Positions 45,158 through 64,000 of a DNA stretch of 64,000 nt are shown one piece after another. The number at the start of each line of letters is the position of its first letter. The stretch's first letter is position 1. The position numbers and the translations under genes were made by a program. The notes under the pieces were generated by a model. That model made no database searches. It was not told the DNA's origin and worked only from the letters and a program-made list of their open reading frames with translations. This DNA comes from Nocardia camponoti (GTDB taxonomy: Bacteria; Actinomycetota; Actinomycetes; Mycobacteriales; Mycobacteriaceae), in NCBI RefSeq assembly GCF_014646135.1, contig NZ_BMMW01000002.1, positions 558,001 through 622,000 on the forward strand, in the 5' to 3' direction.

Positions 45158-46390
45158 ATGAATGTCGGCGAGTCTCGTGGAGTACGTGGGGTCGGCGCGG
45201 TGGCAACCGAAGGAGTGCGACGACGACCCAAAAATAGGCGGGCCCAAATTGCCGCCACATCGGCAATCGCGTTCGGCGCGTCCGGTTATCACGGTGTGAG
45301 CATGGAAGACATCGCGGCCGGGCTTGGGATTTCTTCGGCCGCGCTATATCGGCACTTCCCCAGCAAGTACGCGTTATTCCGGACCGAGTTGCTCAGGGTG
45401 AGCGAATCGTTCACTGCCGCAATCGAACTGTCGAACGCGGCGGACACAGCGGATGATGCGCCAGCGGAATGCCTGCGACGCATGCTCGATGGGCTCGCCG
45501 CGACAACGGTCGAAAATCGCGCGACGGTCGCGCTCGTGCGCTGGGAAGGTCGCTACCTCGAACCTGCCGACCGCGTTGTGCTCGACGAACAACGCGCCGC
45601 CGTCCTCGTCGCACTCGACGAACAACTCAGCATCCTCCGTCCCGAACTCTCCCCCGCCGATCACCGCATGCTTTCCACCGCGATGTTCGGCGTGATCATT
45701 TCCATCGCCGACCATCACACCGCACTACCCGCGCGCTCGGTCGGGCGACTACTCGGCGCGGCCTGTGTCGCCCTCGCCCGACCCGGATTGCCTCCTGCCG
45801 CACCGTGTTCGGGCCCGTCAACTCGGGTCCAGATCCCGCCATCGTTCAAACATGAACTGCTGCTTCGCAAAGCGGTTGAACTGTTTCACGAGCGCGGGTA
45901 CCCGAATGTGAGCGTGGAGGACATCGCAACCGCGGCTGGGCTTTCGGCCGCGTCGGCGGTTTACCGGTTCTATCGCGGCAAGAGCGACATTCTCGCCGCC
46001 GCGTTCCGGCGTGCCGCCGAGGGCGTTTCCAGTGCGATCGGCCGCGCGATCGCCAGCACAAGCGACAGCAGGGGCGCGCTTGCGGTGCTGATCGATCAAT
46101 TCGTCAGCGACACCTTCGACGAGCGCGCGTTGGCGGTGGTCTATTACGCCGAGTTTGGGCACGTTCCCGCCGATGAGCGGGCGGTACTGCGCAATATCCA
46201 GCGGTTGAGTGTGCAGGAATGGGCACGGCTGGTTCGCGACGTGCGGCCCGAACTATCCCCTGCGGAGGCGAGATTCCTTGTGCACGCGGCGTTCGCGATG
46301 GTGATCGATCTTGGTCAGGCCTACGGTGATGACCCGATCGCGTGCCGTGCGAGGGCAAGCCACCTCGTGCATAAGGTGCTGCTTGGTTAA
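45158..46390 (+). CDS. Double TetR-type transcriptional regulator
   Basis: The 410-residue protein holds two complete TetR DNA-binding domains: residues about 28-75 (VSMEDIAAGLGISSAALYRHF) and about 232-280 (VSVEDIATAAGLSAASAVYRF). Each is followed by a helical regulatory domain, joined by a Pro-rich linker near 209-228. Fused double-TetR proteins are frequent in mycolic-acid actinobacteria. It starts 12 bases after the ligase gene and so may belong to the operon. No clear ribosome site precedes the ATG, so a later start remains possible. Its stop codon overlaps the stop of the convergent MbtH-like gene. Confidence 0.9.
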   Translation: MNVGESRGVRGVGAVATEGVRRRPKNRRAQIAATSAIAFGASGYHGVSMEDIAAGLGISSAALYRHFPSKYALFRTELLRVSESFTAAIELSNAADTADDAPAECLRRMLDGLAATTVENRATVALVRWEGRYLEPADRVVLDEQRAAVLVALDEQLSILRPELSPADHRMLSTAMFGVIISIADHHTALPARSVGRLLGAACVALARPGLPPAAPCSGPSTRVQIPPSFKHELLLRKAVELFHERGYPNVSVEDIATAAGLSAASAVYRFYRGKSDILAAAFRRAAEGVSSAIGRAIASTSDSRGALAVLIDQFVSDTFDERALAVVYYAEFGHVPADERAVLRNIQRLSVQEWARLVRDVRPELSPAEARFLVHAAFAMVIDLGQAYGDDPIACRARASHLVHKVLLG

Positions 46391-46608
46391 GCGGCACCTT
46401 CGCGTGCCATCGCGGCGATCAACGAGTTGGGGCGCATGTCGAGCCAGTGCGATTCCACGTATTGCAGACAGTCGCTGCGCGACGCCGCCCCGAACGCGAC
46501 GGTCCACCCACCGGGGACGGCGGCGAAGGTCGGCCATAGGGAGTGCTCGCCTTCGCTGTTGATCAGCACGTAGAAGGTGGCGTTTTCGTCATCGAATGGA
46601 TTAGACAT
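46387..46608 (-). CDS. MbtH-like adenylation-domain chaperone
   Basis: The 73-residue protein has the complete MbtH signature: NPFDDENATFYVLINSEGEHSLWP, GWTVAFG and CLQYVESHWLDMRPNSL. The usual Gln of NxExQxSLWP is Glu here. MbtH-like proteins bind the A-core subdomain and are needed by many actinobacterial adenylation domains for solubility or activity. I start it at 46608, where GAGAGGA sits 6-12 bases upstream; an upstream in-frame extension lacks MbtH character. It is the last gene of the NRPS-D operon, 23 bases after the tandem pseudo-adenylation gene. Confidence 0.95.
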   Translation of the reverse strand: MSNPFDDENATFYVLINSEGEHSLWPTFAAVPGGWTVAFGAASRSDCLQYVESHWLDMRPNSLIAAMAREGAA

Positions 46609-46631
46609 GGTTGTCCTCTCAGGTTGAGCTG

Positions 46632-48781
46632 TCAGGCAGCGGTTGCGGGGGCGGGCAGTCGGACGAGTGTCGCGGCGTGGCCGTCGACGTCCCATCGCCC
46701 GTAGCCGCCCGTTCGGAAAAGTCGTTCGCCCGGGCGACCAAAGGGGTTCGCGATGAAGCGGGCCGCTGTGGTCGCCGGGTCGGCGCGGTAGCCGATGGCG
46801 AGTTGGTCGCCTGCCAGGTAAACCTCACCGGCGACGCCCGGGCCGGTCGGTTGCAGTCGGCGGTCGAGAATGTGGGTCGCCGACGCGAGCACGTCGGCGC
46901 GGTGGTTTGGGTCTGGCGTCGCTTCGGTGAGGACAAGCGTCGCGCCGACGCGCAGCGGGGCAAGGTAGCCGCGCCACTGGGTGGTCACGCTGCCAATGTC
47001 GGGTTGTAAGTGCACGTCGCGCGCGGTGAAGTGTCGGCCGGGCTCGTCAACGAGCCGGTTTACGGCGGCCGCGTGCGTGACGTGTGTCGCGCGCGCCGAG
47101 CCGGGGCCGAACAAGATAAACGCGGGATGCGATGGCAGTACGGCGGTTTCGCGGTCACTCGCGGCGAGCGGTTCGTCGGAGTAGTGCGACAGGTGCACGC
47201 GGTCGAGCACGACAACCGGGAACTCGTCGGCGATGAACGGCACGCGATCGTCGACAGTCAGCAGCGCGGCGGGATCGGCGGCGCGCAGGATTTCCGGCAG
47301 GGCGACCCCGCTGTCGGTCGGGACCACCGCGCCGCCCGCTTTGAGCACGGCGTAGATGGCGATGATCAGTTCGATCGAACGGGGCACGTCGATGACGACG
47401 GCCGATTCCGGACCGATACCGATGGCGTTGAGGTGGCGCGCGAGCTGGTTGGTTCGCCGGTCAAGATCGCCGTAGGTGATGATCGCGGTCGGCGCGCTGC
47501 CGCCGGGGATGTGGACAACGGCCGGATCGAACGGCGTCGTTTGGGCTTGAGCTTCGAACTCGTCGAGCACGAGTTCACCTGCCAACGGCGAACTTTCGAC
47601 GCGACCGACGAATTCCAGCTCAGCACCAGGTCCGTACGGGGCGTCGCGCAAGCGAACGAGTTCGCCGGTCGCGAACATCCGATCCTCAACGGGCCCAGCG
47701 GGATTGGCGAGGAAGGTCGCGGCGGTCGACTGACGGCCGAGGTAACCGCGCGCGAGCTGCACGCCGGAGACGTAAAGCTGGCCCACCTCGCCGTCAGCGA
47801 CGGGGGCAAGGTGTTCGTCAAGGACAAGCAGTTCCACGTCGTCGGCGGCAAGCCCGAGCGGGATAACGGCGGTGTCCGCGCCGGTGACCTCATGCGCGAC
47901 AACCTCGCCAGCGGTTTCGGCGCGACCGTACAGGTGCCACAGCGTCGCTCCGCTGACCGCGCGCAGCTCAGCTGCGGTCTGCGTGGGCAGTGGCGCGCCG
48001 CTGCTGAGGATGACGCGCAGCGAGTCGAGTCGAGATTCGGCGTCCGGGTGGGCGACGAGTCCGGCGAGGTCGTCCGGGGAAACGCACACGGTGGTGACGG
48101 CGTTGTCGGCGACGGCGTCACCGAGTTCGGGTTCGTCGGCGAGCACGAGCGCGGCCCCGGTTTGCAGGGCGAGTAACAGTTCGCCGACGGCGTGCTGGGT
48201 GTCGAGCGGCGCGCGCCACAGCACGGAGTCGCCAGCGCTGAGACCGCAAAGACGTTGCCGCCAAAGCGCATTGGCGCGTGCGGCACGGTGACCGATCACG
48301 ACGGCGGAGGCGGCGGGGACATCGACGACGAGGTAGGCGGGGTTGTCGGCACCCGGCCTGGGTAGTCGAACTGGTTCAGCGGCGATGCCACTTTCGTTCC
48401 CCGAATCGGTCAAGACCAAACTCGGCGCGGCCAGTTCGATCGCCCGCTCACGGGTTTCGCGCGGCGCGGCCGGGTCGAGCAGCACGAACGCGCCGCCTGC
48501 GGCGAGCACCGCGTGTACCGCGACGACAAGGTCGATCGACCGGGTCATCGCGATGGCGACCGTCGTTTCCAGCCCGACCCCACGCGCAACGAGCGCGGCG
48601 GCTTTAGCCGCGACCAGCTCGGCGAGTTCGCCGTAGCTGAGCGGGGTTTCGCCGTGGCGGACCGCAAGTGCGTCCGGGTCGAGCGCGAGTTGGGCGGCGA
48701 ACTCAGCGAGTAGGGTGCCGGGTTCGGCACCGAAGCTCTGGCTTGGGTCCAACAGGGGCGAATCGGTGTGCTGCGGAGAGA

Positions 48782-48785
<4 letters not shown>
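46632..48785 (-). CDS. Tandem degenerate adenylation-domain protein (pseudo-A-A)
   Basis: The 717-residue protein consists of two adenylation-like halves and nothing else: no condensation, carrier or release domain. Half 1 (about 20-396) keeps A1/A2 and A6, but A3 reads AYLVVDVPAASAVVIGH instead of YTSGSTGxPKG. A5 reads LYGRAETAGEV, A7 reads FATGELVRL, and it stops before A8-A10. Half 2 (about 400-717) has A3 replaced by FILFGPGSARATHV, lacks the whole A4-A5 pocket region, reads RTGGYGRW at A7 and lacks A8-A10. Neither half has the A10 lysine. Catalysis is therefore very unlikely. Its GTG start overlaps the NRPS-D stop as GTGA, so it is translationally coupled. The intact reading frame argues for a retained role such as a scaffold, MbtH partner or regulator; this is inference. 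Confidence 0.88.

Positions 48786-64000
<15,215 letters not shown>

Overview
The window is GC-rich actinobacterial DNA. A secreted antigen-85-type mycolyltransferase homologue at 12.9 kb points to a mycolic-acid-containing genus of the Nocardia/Rhodococcus/Gordonia/Williamsia kind; the genus itself cannot be fixed from this sequence. About 46 kb of the 64 kb encodes non-ribosomal peptide synthetases (NRPSs), in two blocks that flank a block of ordinary metabolic and regulatory genes.

Left block (1-32474, + strand). NRPS-A (1-12794) is cut by the left edge and reads C(partial)-A(Ser)-T-C-A(Thr)-T-C-A-T-E*-C-A*, where E* is an epimerase domain without its catalytic residues and A* is a truncated adenylation domain. 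A secreted mycolyltransferase-like esterase and a terminator-like hairpin follow. Two tripeptide synthetases come next: NRPS-B (14055-23078, A-T-C-A-T-C-A-T-TE) and NRPS-C (23169-32474, A-T-C-A-T-C-A-T-R). They are tandem paralogues with the same first and third pocket codes, but they differ in the middle residue and in the release chemistry (thioesterase versus thioester reductase).

Central block (32479-46390). On the minus strand are cobM, an FMN split-barrel protein and a NarL-type response regulator/histidine kinase pair. A two-gene ABC transporter diverges from the pair across a perfect 13-bp inverted repeat. A TetR regulator then diverges from a leucine-catabolism operon: methylcrotonyl-CoA carboxylase beta and alpha, MaoC hydratase, CitE-like lyase and acetoacetyl-CoA synthetase. 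A double TetR protein ends this block.

Right block (46387-64000, - strand). This is a second NRPS operon. NRPS-D is cut by the right edge and reads T-C-A-T-C-A(Thr)-T-C-A(Thr)-T-C-A-T-C-A*. It overlaps by 4 nt a free-standing protein made of two degenerate adenylation domains, which is followed by an MbtH-like protein. Like NRPS-A, NRPS-D has no thioesterase or reductase and ends in a condensation domain plus an adenylation remnant.

The most unusual content is this pseudo-adenylation set (terminal C-A*, tandem dead A-A protein, MbtH). Next come the dead epimerase, a 57-bp minisatellite translated inside an adenylation domain, the twin B/C synthetases, and a 1.4-kb inverted repeat linking the Thr modules of NRPS-A and NRPS-D. 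Pocket codes were read by eye against the GrsA positions; only the Ser and Thr calls match well-known codes.
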